From assembly GCA_905160935.1 (NCBI GenBank), contig CAJHZI010000410.1:582501-646500 (forward strand): DNA of 64,000 nucleotides, in the 5' to 3' direction. The stretch is from Enchytraeus crypticus. Its lineage: Eukaryota; Annelida; Clitellata; Enchytraeida; Enchytraeidae. The translations under genes were made by a program, and so were the position numbers. This document shows positions 1 to 11,889 of the stretch, in pieces. Numbering within the stretch: the stretch's first letter is position 1; every line of letters begins with the position of its first letter. The notes under the pieces were generated by a model. It saw only the letters and a list, made by a program, of their open reading frames with translations, was not told the DNA's origin and did no database searches.

Positions 1-1630
1 TTTCTAAATTATCATATAGAAATTATCATATATATATATAAGGATGCTATATATAAAGGTGTCCATGGCGAAACCAATCGGCTTTCAGAGATAACAATCT
101 AAGTACTGGGTATAAACATTCAGGGGCTGCACTGAGACCTGACTGTTGAGGAAACCTCCTCAGTGCCGTCAGATTACTGACAAGTATAAGCGTGTGCATG
201 CAAGTACGAGTTCTTCTATTGGATCAATTCGAGTGTTTAATCCTCAGTTCTGCGTTAGGTTGAAAAATATTAACCCTCAAAATCAGTAAATAACTGTTAA
301 GATTAATCTAATCGATTGGCTTGGAACGGCTAGAATTATGCCACTTCACTAATATGCAAGTGTTAGGAATATTAAGTTAAGTAGCCATGGTAGCCTTGGC
401 TTGTGGTTCAGATGTCTATTATGCTATATTCCAACGATTCTATAGTAAATTGGTGATTTTTACCTACATTAAATTGTAAAGCATAAGCAAAACCAAGTTT
501 TAGCCGAAAGGCAGGGATGATAAACAAAAGTACTGTTTCATTTCTCATAAAGCAAAACATTATTAAAATGAATCGGAGTTTATTTCTTCTTGGGAACATA
601 CAATTTCAAATAGGCTTAAAGAAAATTTTAAATATTATATGGGTCAAATGTAGAGCATGATTGCATGATTCTGTGGTTATGTAATTTACATTGTTGATGT
701 GCAGTTGTGCACATATTTATATTCTCAAAAGAGTTAATAAAATTATGAAACTTCAGTAGATCCTTTAATATCAGTGTAATTAGTGCATTATAATCAGCCA
801 TTACTAATATTTGTAATTAGTGGGTAAATCCTACTGAAGACGTTAAAGATCTTTCCCAAGTCTTGCAAGTGTGAAAAATTATTCATCGAATACATTGGAG
901 TTTTGAAAATCCACCACTCAAAAATTAATTTACTTTCGTACTTGTGCCTAAATTGCGCCGGATCAGGACCAGCTCCGCTCTTGGGTGCCAAGCAAAAAGT
1001 TGAATTTGAACTATAGACTATTTAGATACCCATACATGTATACTTAACATTGTCATTGATCAGTTACGACTACTGTTATTCTCTTCTCGCAGAGCCTACA
1101 TGTAGGTTCTTTTGTGGTCGCCTCCTTATTGCGAAATAAATCATATCGTAGCAAAATAGGCTTATATTTTGATCTTATATTTTCAATATTTAAGTGAAAT
1201 GTTATGAACATAAGATAAAAGTCTCCTGTGATGAAATTCTTTCTTCGTCGTTACAACAATATTTTAATCAGTAATTTTACGGTATTTTTGACAGTAACGT
1301 TTGCTAACACATATTAAGTATTTACTTCAATGTATTCAACGTTTATTAAGCATCGTAGGTAATGTTGTATTGACGGTTTTTACTTCATACTAATGTGAGT
1401 ATATTGGAATGTTAGACCATGCTATATACATGTATTTTATATGTGCAGATACCAATGAGCGTGATGAAGAAACAGAGTAAAGTAAAATCAACGGAACAGT
1501 TTATCTTTGACATGATGAATAGTCGTCCTAAGGCAGGTATGCTATGAAGGAGTTAGGAAAGAAATGTTTGAAGCAATGATTGAGTAAATGATTGAGTGAA
1601 TAAGTGAGTGTTGTGTGAGTGTTGAGCGAG
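1..1630. other. Non-coding AT-rich stretch
   Basis: No open frame with protein-like composition and no RNA gene was recognised on either strand. Short frames in this stretch have random composition and no splice-site support. Confidence 0.6.
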
Positions 1631-1631
1631 G

Positions 1632-1634
1632 GAG

Positions 1635-1701
<67 letters not shown>

Positions 1702-2090
1702 GTGAGTGAGTGAGTGAGTGAGTGAGTGAGTGAGTGAGTGAGTGAGTGAGTGAGTGAGTGAGTGAGTGAGTGAGTGAGTGAGTGAGTGAGTGAGTGAGTG
1801 AGTGAGTGAGTGAGTGAGTGAGTGAGTGAGTGAGTGAGTGAGTGAGTGAGTGAGTGAGTGAGTGAGTGAGTGCGTGAGTGAGTGAGTGAGTGAGTGAGTG
1901 AGTGAGTGAGTGAGTGAGTGAGTGAGTGAGTGAGTGAGTGAGTGAGTGAGTGAGTGAGTGAGTGAGTGAGTGAGTGAGTGAGTGAGTGAGTGAGTGAGTG
2001 AGTGAGTGAGTGAGTGAGTGAGTGAGTGAGTGAGTGAGTGAGTGAGTGAGTGAGTGAGTGAGTGAGTGAGTGAGTGAGTGAGTGAGTGAA
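1632..2090. repeat. Compound tetranucleotide microsatellite, (TGAT)n then (GAGT)n
   Basis: About 17 copies of a TTGA-type unit run to about 1700 and switch abruptly to about 97 copies of GAGT up to 2088. The GAGT part is almost perfect; the one clear variant is a C at about 1873. The reverse strand reads as an open Thr-His-Ser-Leu repeat only because a 4-bp unit cycles through three frames with no stop, so I do not call a gene. Confidence 0.95.
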
Positions 2091-2099
2091 TTGATGATA

Positions 2100-3265
2100 A
2101 CCATCAAGCCTATTAGTGAATCAACCAGTCAGTGTTGGTATATAATAAATCAGTATTCAGTCCATAAACCTTTCCTATATTTTTCACAAAAGCATAGTCA
2201 ACTAAATGGTTGCTTAAAATTTCAAATAGTTGAGTACAGTCATCATTATCGATAAAAAGTGCAAAGGCAGACACTTCTTTGTACAAAGAAATTAGAAATG
2301 CAAATTGACTAACTTAAGTGCGAGTGAAAACTTGAGTGTGGTAAGTGAATTTAGGTAATAACAAATTTTTAATTGTGCTAAAAGGAAATAAGTTACATGT
2401 ACACAGTTACAAGGTCATGCGGGAGTTAAATTTGATAAAAAGTTAAACGGATATTGCTGTGCTTGATCATCTTTGGTGGCACCTATCTCTTCTCAGAAAT
2501 ATTTAAATCTTATAGTTTGTTCCTTTATTCATGTACGAGTCACCAGTGTCCTAGAATTTTGCTCTCTAATCAGCTCGACGGGAATCTAACTTTAATTCTG
2601 AGAATTTTCTATTCAAATCGTGATTGAACAATTAAAATGTCATGACGGAACTCGTCGCTCAACAAACTAAGCTATTTTTACCTTCAAGTGTTATTTAAAC
2701 GAAGCTTAACGTAACGATATATTATTCTGCCACACTCAAGAAACTGTAAATTATTTGAGATATTGAAATATAACGAAAAAGGGAATGTGGCGTCAGTGTG
2801 TGTTATATTATGAATAACTAACAGTGATCCTAGTGCATTATTATGTCATACTAGGATGCAGACGTAATCATGATTATAATCAATGAATTAAATTAATACC
2901 AGGATCCGTTTCTTTTCTGCATTGGTGGCAAACGTGACGCCAAGTGTGTAGCAATTGCTTTGATTAAGAGTCTAAATATTTAATCTTTAGCCTTTTATCT
3001 ATAAATTAATATATAAATTAGTGAAACAGTGAATTCTAATATTCCGATGAAAATTAAATTATTTAGGTATAACTTCAAAATATAGAAACAAGGAATTGTG
3101 AGTCTCTGGATTCTGGTAGTTTGTATAAATGAGTTTGTGCAAATTGTTGAATTAATCAATTAACCAATTATTTAATTAATTAATTAGGGGTCTTAAATAA
3201 GCATAATATTTATGTGCTTACTTACCCAGTGTGCCGTTAATTAATTCATTGAAGAATTGCATTGA
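2100..3265. other. Non-coding AT-rich stretch
   Basis: Only short AT-rich sequence is seen, with ATTAATTAAT-type words near 3150-3190. No exon with splice sites or protein-like frame was found. Confidence 0.55.
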
Positions 3266-3267
3266 GT

Positions 3268-3905
3268 TGTTCTATTCACAGATGCCGTATTAGAGGGTTG
3301 TGTCGTGTTTTCTTAGTTACAAATGTCTTACTGAAGAGTTGTATTGTGTTGTCTTATTCTCAAATGTCTTCTTGAAGAGTTGTATTGTGTTGTCTTATTC
3401 TCAAATGTCTTCTTGAAGAGTTGTATTGTGTTGTCTTATTCTCAAATGTCTTCTTGAAGAGTTGTATTGTGTTTTCTTATTCTCAGATGTCTTCTGGAAG
3501 AGTTGTATTGTGTTTTCTTATTCTCAGATGTCTTCTTGAAGAGTTGTATTGTGTTTTCTTATTCTCAGATGTCTTATTGAAGGGTTGTGTTGTTTTGTCG
3601 TATTCACAGGTGTAGTATTGAAGAGTGGTGTTGTGTTGTCTTATTCACAGGTGTAGTATTGAAGAATTGTGTTGTGTTGTCTTATTCACAGGTGTAGTAT
3701 TGAAGAGTTGTGTTGTGTTGTCTTATTCACAGGTGTAGTATTGAAGAGTTGTGTTGTGTTGTTTTACTCACAGGTGTAGTATTGAAGAATTGTGTTGTGT
3801 TGTTTTACTCACAGGTGTAGTATTGAAGAATTGTGTTGTGTTGTTTTACTCACAGGTGTAGTATTGAAGAATTGTGTTGTGTTGTTTTACTCACAGGTGT
3901 CTCAC
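3268..3905. repeat. 41-bp minisatellite, about 15 copies in two subtypes
   Basis: The unit has a 41-bp period, for example the word caaatgtctt recurring at 3361 and 3402. The left half uses a 'tcttattctcaaatgtcttc' type unit. The right half uses a diverged 'cacaggtgtagtattgaag' type unit, so the array expanded from at least two founder units. The period is not a multiple of three, so the short frames that read through it shift continually and are not considered coding. Confidence 0.9.
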
Positions 3906-4184
3906 TGAAGACTAATGAACGAAATATTTACAGTAGCGGAACTCAGACAGGTAATTCTTTATTATTACTGATTCTCTTGTGCACAACGAACTGCGGCATA
4001 TTAAATATGTTAATATTATTTATAATTTTAATTCTGTTTTATTATCCTGAGTCAGTATCAGAACTGAATGTCGCCATGTCTCATGTGCACCACACTAGAA
4101 AGCCTTCCTTTGCTTGACAAAGTATCATTCCTCTAGCAATGCAGTTCACATCTTTCAACAAACCATTTCCTTTAAGTTACATCC

Positions 4185-4885
4185 TATACAGCTCTTACTA
4201 GTAGTTTTTATCACATTTGGCTTAGAATTTTTTGTTGCTTAGCCAGCTTTATCAATTCTTTAAACAATTTAAAGTTATTTAAAGGTTTAAACAATTATTT
4301 AATTAGTAAGAATTTTAGTTCTGATGAGTTTTGTGATGAGAAGGAATATCTTTTGTTGTATCTGTAGTGTAGGTGGTACTTGTTTGTTTTATGTTTTCGT
4401 TTTTGTTTACTGCCATTACTTTGGTGAAATAGAGATTATATACAGCTCTTACTAGTATTTCTATCACATAGGGCTCTGGCCTTTTTATTACTTAGCTAGC
4501 TTTATCAATTCTCTCAAGAATTTATTCATTATAATTTTGTCAATCCAACTAATCTTTCTCCACAACACATCTTCAGAGTCTTTAGCTTCCTGATATACAT
4601 TATATCCTCTCTTCCTATTATTGACGCTTCACATCTGCATGGGACTCTCGGCCGCCGATGTGAAACATTTCACTGAGATATGTAATGTACAAGTTAAGCT
4701 AATAATTAGTACATCATTACGTTTAAACAATTGACTAGTTAATAAGCATTTTAGTTCTGTTGAGTTTTATTTGTGATCACAAGGAATATCTTTATGTTGT
4801 ATCTATAGGTGATACTGGTTTCTTTGTCTGATTTCGTTTTTCTCACTGTCATAACTTTGGTAAAAATAAAGATTATATTGACGTT
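4185..4885. repeat. Diverged direct duplication containing a LINE relic
   Basis: The block from about 4190 to 4440 ('acagctcttactagta', 'gcttagccagctttatcaattct', then the stretch ending 'ataactttggt'-like) recurs diverged from about 4443 to 4885. The second copy contains, at 4470-4640 on the minus strand, a decayed version of the LINE segment at 63440-63640 that precedes the conserved LYGCET region of reverse transcriptases. This looks like an old tandem or segmental duplication of retroposon debris. Confidence 0.6.
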
Positions 4886-5930
4886 GACTTCATATGCAAA
4901 ACATATCCTATCATTCTAAGTCATTATAGTTAAATCGCTGTTGTAATAATGTAACTCTGATATACATACAGTAGATCATATATCGAGATATAGAACATAC
5001 ATGTAGATTTATGAACTATATTTACGACGCTATACGTTGATGGAGAAGGTTTTTCTAGATTTCGTTATGATTGTAATATTATATTAATAATAATTTAATA
5101 ATTCAAATAAATATCAAGTTGTGAGAAACAGTATTAATCTCATGGTAAGCAAAACTGTGATCGCTTGTTTGTTCTAGGTTTCAACGAACAAGCTGTCTGT
5201 AAGTATTCAAATCCTCTCAAGTACCATTAGTTCTCTAGAAAATAATAATTAATTTATCTTTACATATTAAAATAAGTTCAAGTTGTCTTTTATGTTATTT
5301 ATTAAAGGTTTTACTTTTAGAGTTTTCTCGCTTAAGTATCATTTGAGCTAATTTCTTGCCATTTCCTGTTTGACGAAAAGTCGTTCATTTCTAATACTGT
5401 GCAAGAAGTCTCAGGTGTAATCTTCTTTGGATGATAAACTGGCGCTGACATCGCATTGATTGATTAAAATAGATTTGCTTTTGAACTTCATTGTAGTCAG
5501 CTAGACAAGATACTCTGTATCTTCACTGACGACCGATTTTTCTCCCGTTAGTTGCAGGAATTGATGTTAATGCATTTTTGCTGTTTATGCATATTGTGTC
5601 TTTGCTTAAAATAAACATATTATCTGTTCTAATCTACAACTTAACTAATCCTGTATAGAATATCCTGTATTTCCTAGCGCGCTCTTTCTAGAAAATTCTT
5701 AGAATTTCAGTAATATCCGTATTATTGAGAGAGAGAGAGAGAGGGAGAGAGAAAAATCCTAAACTTATATATAATGTATAGTTTACAGCAGGCATATAAA
5801 AGTTAGATATATTTCATAATTTGTACGAAATCATCTATTATTTATCTATTAATCATCTATTTATCTTTTTCATCATCTCATCATCTATTTATCATCATCA
5901 GATTATAAACCGGACACTACATCCATCCAA
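4886..5930. other. Non-coding stretch with a short (GA)n tract
   Basis: AT-rich sequence with a short GAGA tract at about 5727-5752. No gene features were recognised. A 5' signal-peptide exon of the PVF gene could lie here but I could not identify one. Confidence 0.5.
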
Positions 5931-5934
5931 TTAA

Positions 5935-6245
5935 AGCTACTCGCAGCGACCTCTGAAAACTGCAAGTGTCTTAAGGGCGACTGAGCAATAACTGAGTGAG
6001 GAAGGCAATGGGGAACCACCTATGAAGCCACATTATTTCTAGGCTATAGACTATATTATGGTGTGGTTAATTTTTGCCTTTTATGAAGGGATTAATTCAT
6101 ATATCGATTTAGTACTCTTTAAGAACCGCGAAAGCAGAATCCTAATACGGATATGTACCTTGGACCTGCAAAGTGACAGGTTCAAGGTACATATCCCTAC
6201 TAGCATTCTGCCACTGCAGAGAGTATCGAGCTTTTATATAAATTG
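5935..6245 (+). repeat. Dispersed repeat family A, copy with fold-back tail
   Basis: The segment shares the ordered words 'gaggaaggcaa.gggaacc', 'gaagccac', 'ctatagact' and 'tggacctgc' with copies near 12400-12775, 15107-15345 (minus) and 50440-50730. The last part (about 6135-6210) is an inverted repeat: 19-bp arms at 6149-6167 and 6178-6196 with one mismatch, and weaker pairing outside. The copy ends about 40 bp before the splice acceptor of the first recognised PVF exon. Confidence 0.7.
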
Positions 6246-6280
6246 AGACATGTGTAACATTTATTGTGATATTTCTGCAG

Positions 6281-6471
6281 CTATCATGGCTAATCAGATC
6301 GCCACCCCTGATGTGTGTGAGCCCAGACCCATGTCTGTGCCCATCCCCCCTGATTCAGACCCTAAGGTTATGTTCTGGCCCACATGTACCAAGCTGGAGC
6401 AGTGCGGGGGGTGCTGTGGAAGTGATCTACTAGAGTGCACCCCCACGAGCTCAGAAACCGTTGTCGTTCAG
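6281..6471 (+). CDS. PDGF/VEGF-like growth factor (PVF), cystine-knot exon
   Basis: This exon encodes the first two-thirds of a PDGF/VEGF cystine-knot domain, a secreted ligand fold that binds receptor tyrosine kinases. The frame shows, in order, VCEPRP, WPTC, EQCGGCC and LLEC, which are the first six canonical cysteines, and ends ETVVVQ. The acceptor is atttctgcag|ct and the donor cag|gttttag, the latter weak. The exon starts in phase 1, so an upstream exon carrying the signal peptide must exist; it was not found in the window. The exon end (phase 0) matches the start of the exon at 8260. The fold assignment is firm. Which PDGF/VEGF subgroup it belongs to is not determined. Confidence 0.85.
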
Positions 6472-8259
6472 GTTTTAGCAATCAGTCAATTAATTAATCC
6501 AATCAAATTAAAATCTGATCAGTAATAAATGTTATTAAATTACGTTTATTAAATTACATTATTAATTACGTTTATTAAATTACGTTTATTTAATTATATT
6601 TATTAAAATATAACTTGAAAGGTTAGGGTCTTTGAATTGTAAATTTAAAAAAATAATAATTTAAAATTATAAAATCTCTTTATCAATCTCATGCTGGTTT
6701 GAAATATCTGTTTAAAAATTATAAATGCCGATCTTATCCATGACTAATTTGATATGAATTGGCTATTAGTATTGATTTCTAAATCGTATTGTTCTAACGA
6801 AAAGCAACTGTTTTATATGAATATTATTGACTGGAGAAAATTACTTTAAGTATATTCTATGTCTTACTTCAATAGGATCGGTTGCAGTAGAAACAAATGC
6901 AGTGTTTAAACGTTGTAACTTAGTAATGCAACAGGGTCAAAGGTTGCCTTCCGCTGTGAATAAATCCTAACTGATATGTATGAACGTCGGTGAAACAACA
7001 ATCTATGAAAGGATAATTTACCAAAATGAAATCGGGAAAACATGAGATTGCAGCCAATTGACATCTGAAAGACATCATTTGTGGAAATTTATAAAATTCA
7101 ACTGAAGGGGAATTTTAGACTCTAGGAAATGGCTTCTAGATCCTAGCTAGATCAAATTTAAGATTTTTAAGCGACCTACTGTAGGCCTAATTATCGCAAT
7201 AATTGTGGTTTTAGTCCAACTTAAGCTATTGGATTTTTTAATAACACGAAGAGCTGTATTTTTTTTGGCTGTATTTTCATAGAGCGATATTCATAATCAC
7301 ACTTGTGAGACTGATTGCGGTCCGTAATAACAGAGATTCGAAAGCACCTAATTAGAGTTTAGTGGGCCGGGCTGCTTTGTCTTGTATTAAAGTCAAATCG
7401 AGTACAAAGGTTACGGTAGTTAGATTGAGCACGAACGAATAGGTTAAATAGTTCAATGCTGTATGATATAGATGTTATTTCCAGTTGTACGTGCACTTTG
7501 GAATCAGAGTAAGCGTAAACATTTTACAGATGCATGCATAAATACTAAGAAAATCATATAGGAGCGCATATGAAGTTAACAATTCAAATGATATCATATA
7601 TAAATGTTGACAAAATTCAGAGATCATTACCATAACCTAAAGATAAGTTACAATTGACTCAACTGAAGATATAATAATATAACCAAATATTTTAAAGAAA
7701 TATCATTAAAATACGTCTTTTGAAAGTTGACAAACTATCGAAGATAAATTTCATAACGTTTTGATGATATTGTAAAGTTATCTACATGTCGCAGTCCAGC
7801 TGCTAATATATTAAACACGACCAAGTTTCAGTGAACACAATGCACTTGGTTGATAGCAAGATTTAGAGAACTTCTCGCAAGCTTTCTGCAGTTTTTAGAC
7901 CTGTATTTGTTGTTGTGCTGTGGTGCTATAGCTATTTTAATTCTAGTACATTAGGACTGCATTTATTTACTTTAGTAGTCTACCATTTTGTTACTGTATG
8001 CTTTCCATTGTATGTGCAATTTTACTTTTCTTGTTCTTTTTTCTGTTGCTTTGTATCTTTATAACAATGTGAATTGACTATTTTGTGTGATACCTTTGCT
8101 CTAATTCTTTAGTGTCTCTTTCATTTAGTATCTTTGCTATTTTGTTACGATTTTCAGTTTATTTTGAATATTTGCCCTGGTTTATTGTACAAGTTCTCTG
8201 GCTTGCACAGTAAATAGTTGCCTATAACTGTACAATTTCTGCAATTGTTCTGCTGTCAG
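6472..8259 (+). other. Intron of the PVF gene
   Basis: An AT-rich intron of about 1.8 kb between two phase-0 boundaries. No mobile element or RNA gene was recognised within it. Confidence 0.7.
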
Positions 8260-8555
8260 GTGATGAAGCAGAGGTTAAGCGATGACGGCAGTGGTCGCTA
8301 TGACTATGTTGGTAACGTCGATGTCTCTCTGAAGAAGCATCTGGCCTGTGAGTGCCAGTGCAAGACGAAGCCCTCGGACTGTAATGCTGACATCCAGTAT
8401 TACGACGACGCCTCGTGCTCTTGCAGGTGTCGTAACGCCGACATGGCGACGTCGTGTGTGCTGCCGAAGAAATGGGAGGAGAAATACTGCAGATGTACCT
8501 GTCCAACTCTGAAGAACTGTCTGGACGATGAATACTTTGACTTTAACACGTGCAG
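8260..8555 (+). CDS. PVF gene, knot end plus CXCXC repeat exon
   Basis: The exon opens VMKQRLSDDG and supplies the last two knot cysteines in HLACECQC, completing the eight-cysteine PDGF/VEGF pattern. It then runs into a cysteine-rich tail with SCSCRC and YCRCTC clusters spaced by short acidic/basic segments. This resembles the CXCXC repeats in the C-terminal propeptides of VEGF-C/D and many invertebrate PVFs. The acceptor is tgctgtcag|gtg and the donor tgcag|gtaaac. The 296-nt length leaves phase 2, which matches the exon at 10386. Codon usage is more GC-rich than the surrounding introns, consistent with real coding sequence. Confidence 0.88.
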
Positions 8556-9171
8556 GTAAACCTCTTGCAATTAGTTATTTTATTTCAATTATTATTTTAA
8601 TTTTAACTCTCCTTTTAATTGGAACGTTAATATAATTTACTGAATTTATCATTGACTAGTAGTTTTCGAGTTAATTTGTTAACATAAATATTGTAGTTCA
8701 TAATTAATTAAATTTATTTCTCAATTAGTTATACTATATGATGTTAACTTTAAGCTCCATAGCCTTAGGGCTCCCCAGTAAACCGCAAGCCATTGCTCAC
8801 ATCACACGAGGATTCTGCAACTGTAGGCAGCTCTACTTCAAATAAAAAACCTGTAAATACTTTGACCGAAGAGAATGTGAGATACTCATCTGTGTAGAGA
8901 AAGCGAGATACTGAATGATTTGGAGAAAGCGAGACACGAAGGGATGTGGAGAAAGCGAGATATGTAGCGATGTGGAGAAAAGTAAATACGTAGCAGAGTG
9001 AAAAAGGGAAGATTCGAGAAAATTTACATATCTTCAGCGATGAAGAGCTTAAGACATGATTGAAATGTTTTTCATCCGAATCAGCTTTGTCTTCTAGTTC
9101 ACTGATAATTAGCACATTTCCTGCATTTTAAACTTCGAAAGACACCCTCATCAATCAGTAGTGTTGAAAAA

Positions 9172-9330
9172 ATGTACTCGCTGGATACCCGAATGCTTGC
9201 TTGTGGATCAGGATGCTATCGGTTCGAATCTCTTTTGGTCCGTCTCTGTCAATATGCCTCTATGACAGTATGTTTTCATGTCTATAGTGATGCGAAAGCA
9301 GACGTTAAACTGAGCTTTATAACTTTTTTG
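9172..9330 (+). repeat. tRNA-derived SINE-like copy
   Basis: The head resembles a tRNA: an A-box-like stretch near 'ctcgctggatacccgaatgc' and a B box 'ggttcgaatct'. The tail 'gcagacgttaaactgagcttta' matches the tail of the copies at 54296-54445 and, reversed, at 9838-9962. There is no intact cloverleaf, so it is not called as a functional tRNA. Confidence 0.6.
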
Positions 9331-9837
9331 CTAATGTTCTGCTTCTACAAAACACCAAGAACATTGTTAATGTAATTGTTAATGGCATTATAACGGTTTT
9401 GCGGACGTCTTAGTATTGCATCATAAAAATATTTCTCCTTAGTTTTTTAAAATTATGAGATATTTTAATTAATACGAATAAATGAAATTACAAATGCAAA
9501 GCTAACTTTTATGTTGGATGTTACTTTTAGTCTGTATTGTGATACTATGATGATGATGATGATGATGATGCTATAATGAAGTAATGTACGATTTCACAAT
9601 CTTACCTCAAGTAGCTATATACCTAAAAGTGGTCATATTATATATAATTCTTTTCAAGATTCTTTATTGTTTTACTTTGTAATCGTTTAATCGGGGACTT
9701 CTATAGGCAAACAAAATGTAATATCTAATCACTTAGATGAACCATAAATGCAATGATATGTATATCAAAACGGGTTACTTTTTAACTGTGTAAAATTATG
9801 AAATTTTGAATAACCATTCCTAAGATGTATGGAAATA

Positions 9838-9962
9838 TCGTTAAAGCTACATAAGCTGAATCCAAGTTTAACGTCAGTTTCCTGCTCGATATCATGTAAT
9901 TGACGGGACGAGCACTGAATATGAAACCTACACCTACTGACCCGCAGTAGAACATCTTCCAT
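9838..9962 (-). repeat. tRNA-derived SINE-like copy
   Basis: On the minus strand the words 'tgcgggtcagtaggtgtagg', 'cagtgctcg' and 'gagcaggaaactgacgtta' line up in order with the plus-strand copy at 54325-54425. It belongs to the same family as the other SINE-like copies listed. Confidence 0.7.
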
Positions 9963-10385
9963 TTTATTACAATTTCTATATGAAGCTAATTAATTGAACT
10001 CTGGTCCAGACGAGTGGATGAAAATTTAACATCTCAAACATTCACAGGACCAGTATAATGAATAATTTAATAAACCCTTAGGTGGTTCAAACTCGCGGTA
10101 ATGTAACTTTGGACTGATTTTCTGGATTTTTAAATTTGCACCGTTTTGGACCCCATTCATTTTGCTCTCCGGTTTGATTTTGACTCAATAGTGCTCGATG
10201 TTGTCATTGATGACTGTGGCACTCTAATTGTTGTTATAATGTTATAATTATAAGTTAGCGATGCCATCTTGTATTATCATTTCATTTCTTTGAGCGTTTT
10301 AATTATGAGAGTTTTTTCAAAATATATATACTTTCAAATAGCGACTATATTGATATTATATTGGTACTATACGTTTCATTTACAG

Positions 10386-10527
10386 CTGTGTCCGTGGAAC
10401 ACCAACAGCATCCGGTGCGGTTGGACTCCGGGCCACAGATCCATGTGCGGGTAAATCCTGTAGAGTGGGAATGACGGCTGTGTATGTGTCCGGAGCTTGT
10501 CAATGCCGCTTCAGAAGAAGTCCGTAG
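10386..10527 (+). CDS. PVF gene, C-terminal exon
   Basis: The acceptor is tttcatttacag|c, and its first base completes the codon split at 8555. The frame continues the cysteine-rich tail (SCVRG.., DPCAGKSC.., GACQCRF) for 46 codons, ends in a basic RRSP and stops at TAG 10525-10527. Keeping cysteine spacing across the join supports the model; the other frames of this segment lack that pattern. The tail is probably part of the secreted protein and its basic end could bind matrix, which is inference. A polyadenylation hexamer follows at 10619. Confidence 0.78.
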
Positions 10528-10618
10528 AAATTGATTTGAAACAGAAATTGCCTATATTTGCAAAACTTAAACTCACGCATCGTTTAAATGAGTATCAAAG
10601 TGCTAATCTTAACAAAAT

Positions 10619-10624
10619 AATAAA
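10619..10624 (+). terminator. Candidate polyadenylation signal of the PVF gene
   Basis: AATAAA lies 92 bases after the PVF stop codon. The match is by sequence only, and AT-rich DNA produces this hexamer often. Confidence 0.4.
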
Positions 10625-11885
10625 TTATACTAGCTTAAATGTCTTAGAGGAGAATCAGTTCAGTTCTACATGTAATTCTATTATTACTCTTACTCTATCG
10701 ACAATTTACATTAATTGATAGCTATTTGAAGCTGAGTATGAATATCTATGACGTGTAACTTTATGCCGATTTCTTTGATGTATTGCTGCAGCTTGGGAGC
10801 AGAATTAGAAAACTACAATTAAATCAATTATATGTAATGAGACTTTTAGCTCTAAAGCAGTTTATTTCTAAATCTATGTATTGAATCGTTTGATAATTAT
10901 TTGTTTAATGCGATATATCCATGTGACTCATTGGCATATTAGTTTCGAGCGATAAAATTGATTTTTAACAGAAATTCGGAGTTTTCCTCAGAAGAACTTT
11001 ATCTCGCAACTTGAAAAGTCTAGCCATACTAATTTCTGAATTACTTCTAGATTTAGTTAATTGGAGGCGATATCATTTAGTAAAATGACTATTTGCTTTA
11101 TAAGTTGAAAAATGTTCATTGGCTAAGCTCAAAATAATTTTATTTTAGTGGTATGGAGCTCGCACCATTAATTAATTAATAGCGCAATCAGCTAGTCATG
11201 TCCATACAACAATTTTGTAGACATAGAAATGAAGGTACAAAAATCAAGACTCAATATTCAACATTAAGTTTAGTTTTTATTCTTTGTGTCTCTTAGTTAG
11301 CTGTTTAACCTTTGATGAACTGATGAATGTTGACGATTTTTTAATTAAAATTAGTATATTTCTTTGTGAGCAGAACAAATATTTCGCTAAGTCAACGTCC
11401 AGACAAAATATCTGTATTTTGTAGTGTAGCTGTGATGTAGATTTTGTATATGATAGCTTTCTTCATTATTTTATATTTCAATTTTTTAACTACATTCTAT
11501 TCAAAAGCTTAATATACTTAATTTAACTTTATTTGTCATTTAATTATCTAGAAGCCAACAAGAGGACGTAATATATGTAGTAGATCTAACGTGTGTCCAT
11601 TATAAAAATAGGACTATACTCTCAAGTAAAAATGTATACTGAAGACTATTGATGTAGATAAGACTATAATGGCAGAGGTATCTTACGTTGTGAAGCCGAC
11701 AAATGTTTAAATTATTAATGTAATCATTAGCAAGAATGAAAGATGAATTTTATTGATTTCAAGTTATCGAAAATTGATATCGATTTTCGATATACATGTA
11801 GATCATCAATAACGTATAATGACTAAAATATATCTATCGATCAAACAACATCTACAAATAATATTGAAGCACAACTAACATATTA
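10625..11885. other. Non-coding AT-rich stretch
   Basis: No gene, repeat array or RNA gene was recognised. Confidence 0.5.
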
Positions 11886-11889
11886 AACG

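Larger units (their letters stand above)
8556..10385 (+). other. Intron of the PVF gene, with SINE copies
   Basis: About 1.8 kb of AT-rich intron holding two SINE-like copies in opposite orientation (9172-9330 plus, 9838-9962 minus) and a short GATGAT tract at about 9551. No other gene was recognised. Confidence 0.65.

Noticed and set aside
1553-2107. Minus-strand open frame of Thr-His-Ser-Leu repeats
   Set aside because: Pure consequence of a 4-bp tandem repeat without stop codons in any frame; no non-repeat domain.
8222-8506. 94-codon minus-strand frame opposite the PVF exon
   Set aside because: Shadow of the real plus-strand exon, which has the cystine-knot pattern and matching splice sites.
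10269-10454. 61-codon frame through the last PVF exon (ending in CG before a stop)
   Set aside because: The frame that completes the split codon from 8555 keeps the cysteine-rich pattern and runs to 10527; this other frame does not.
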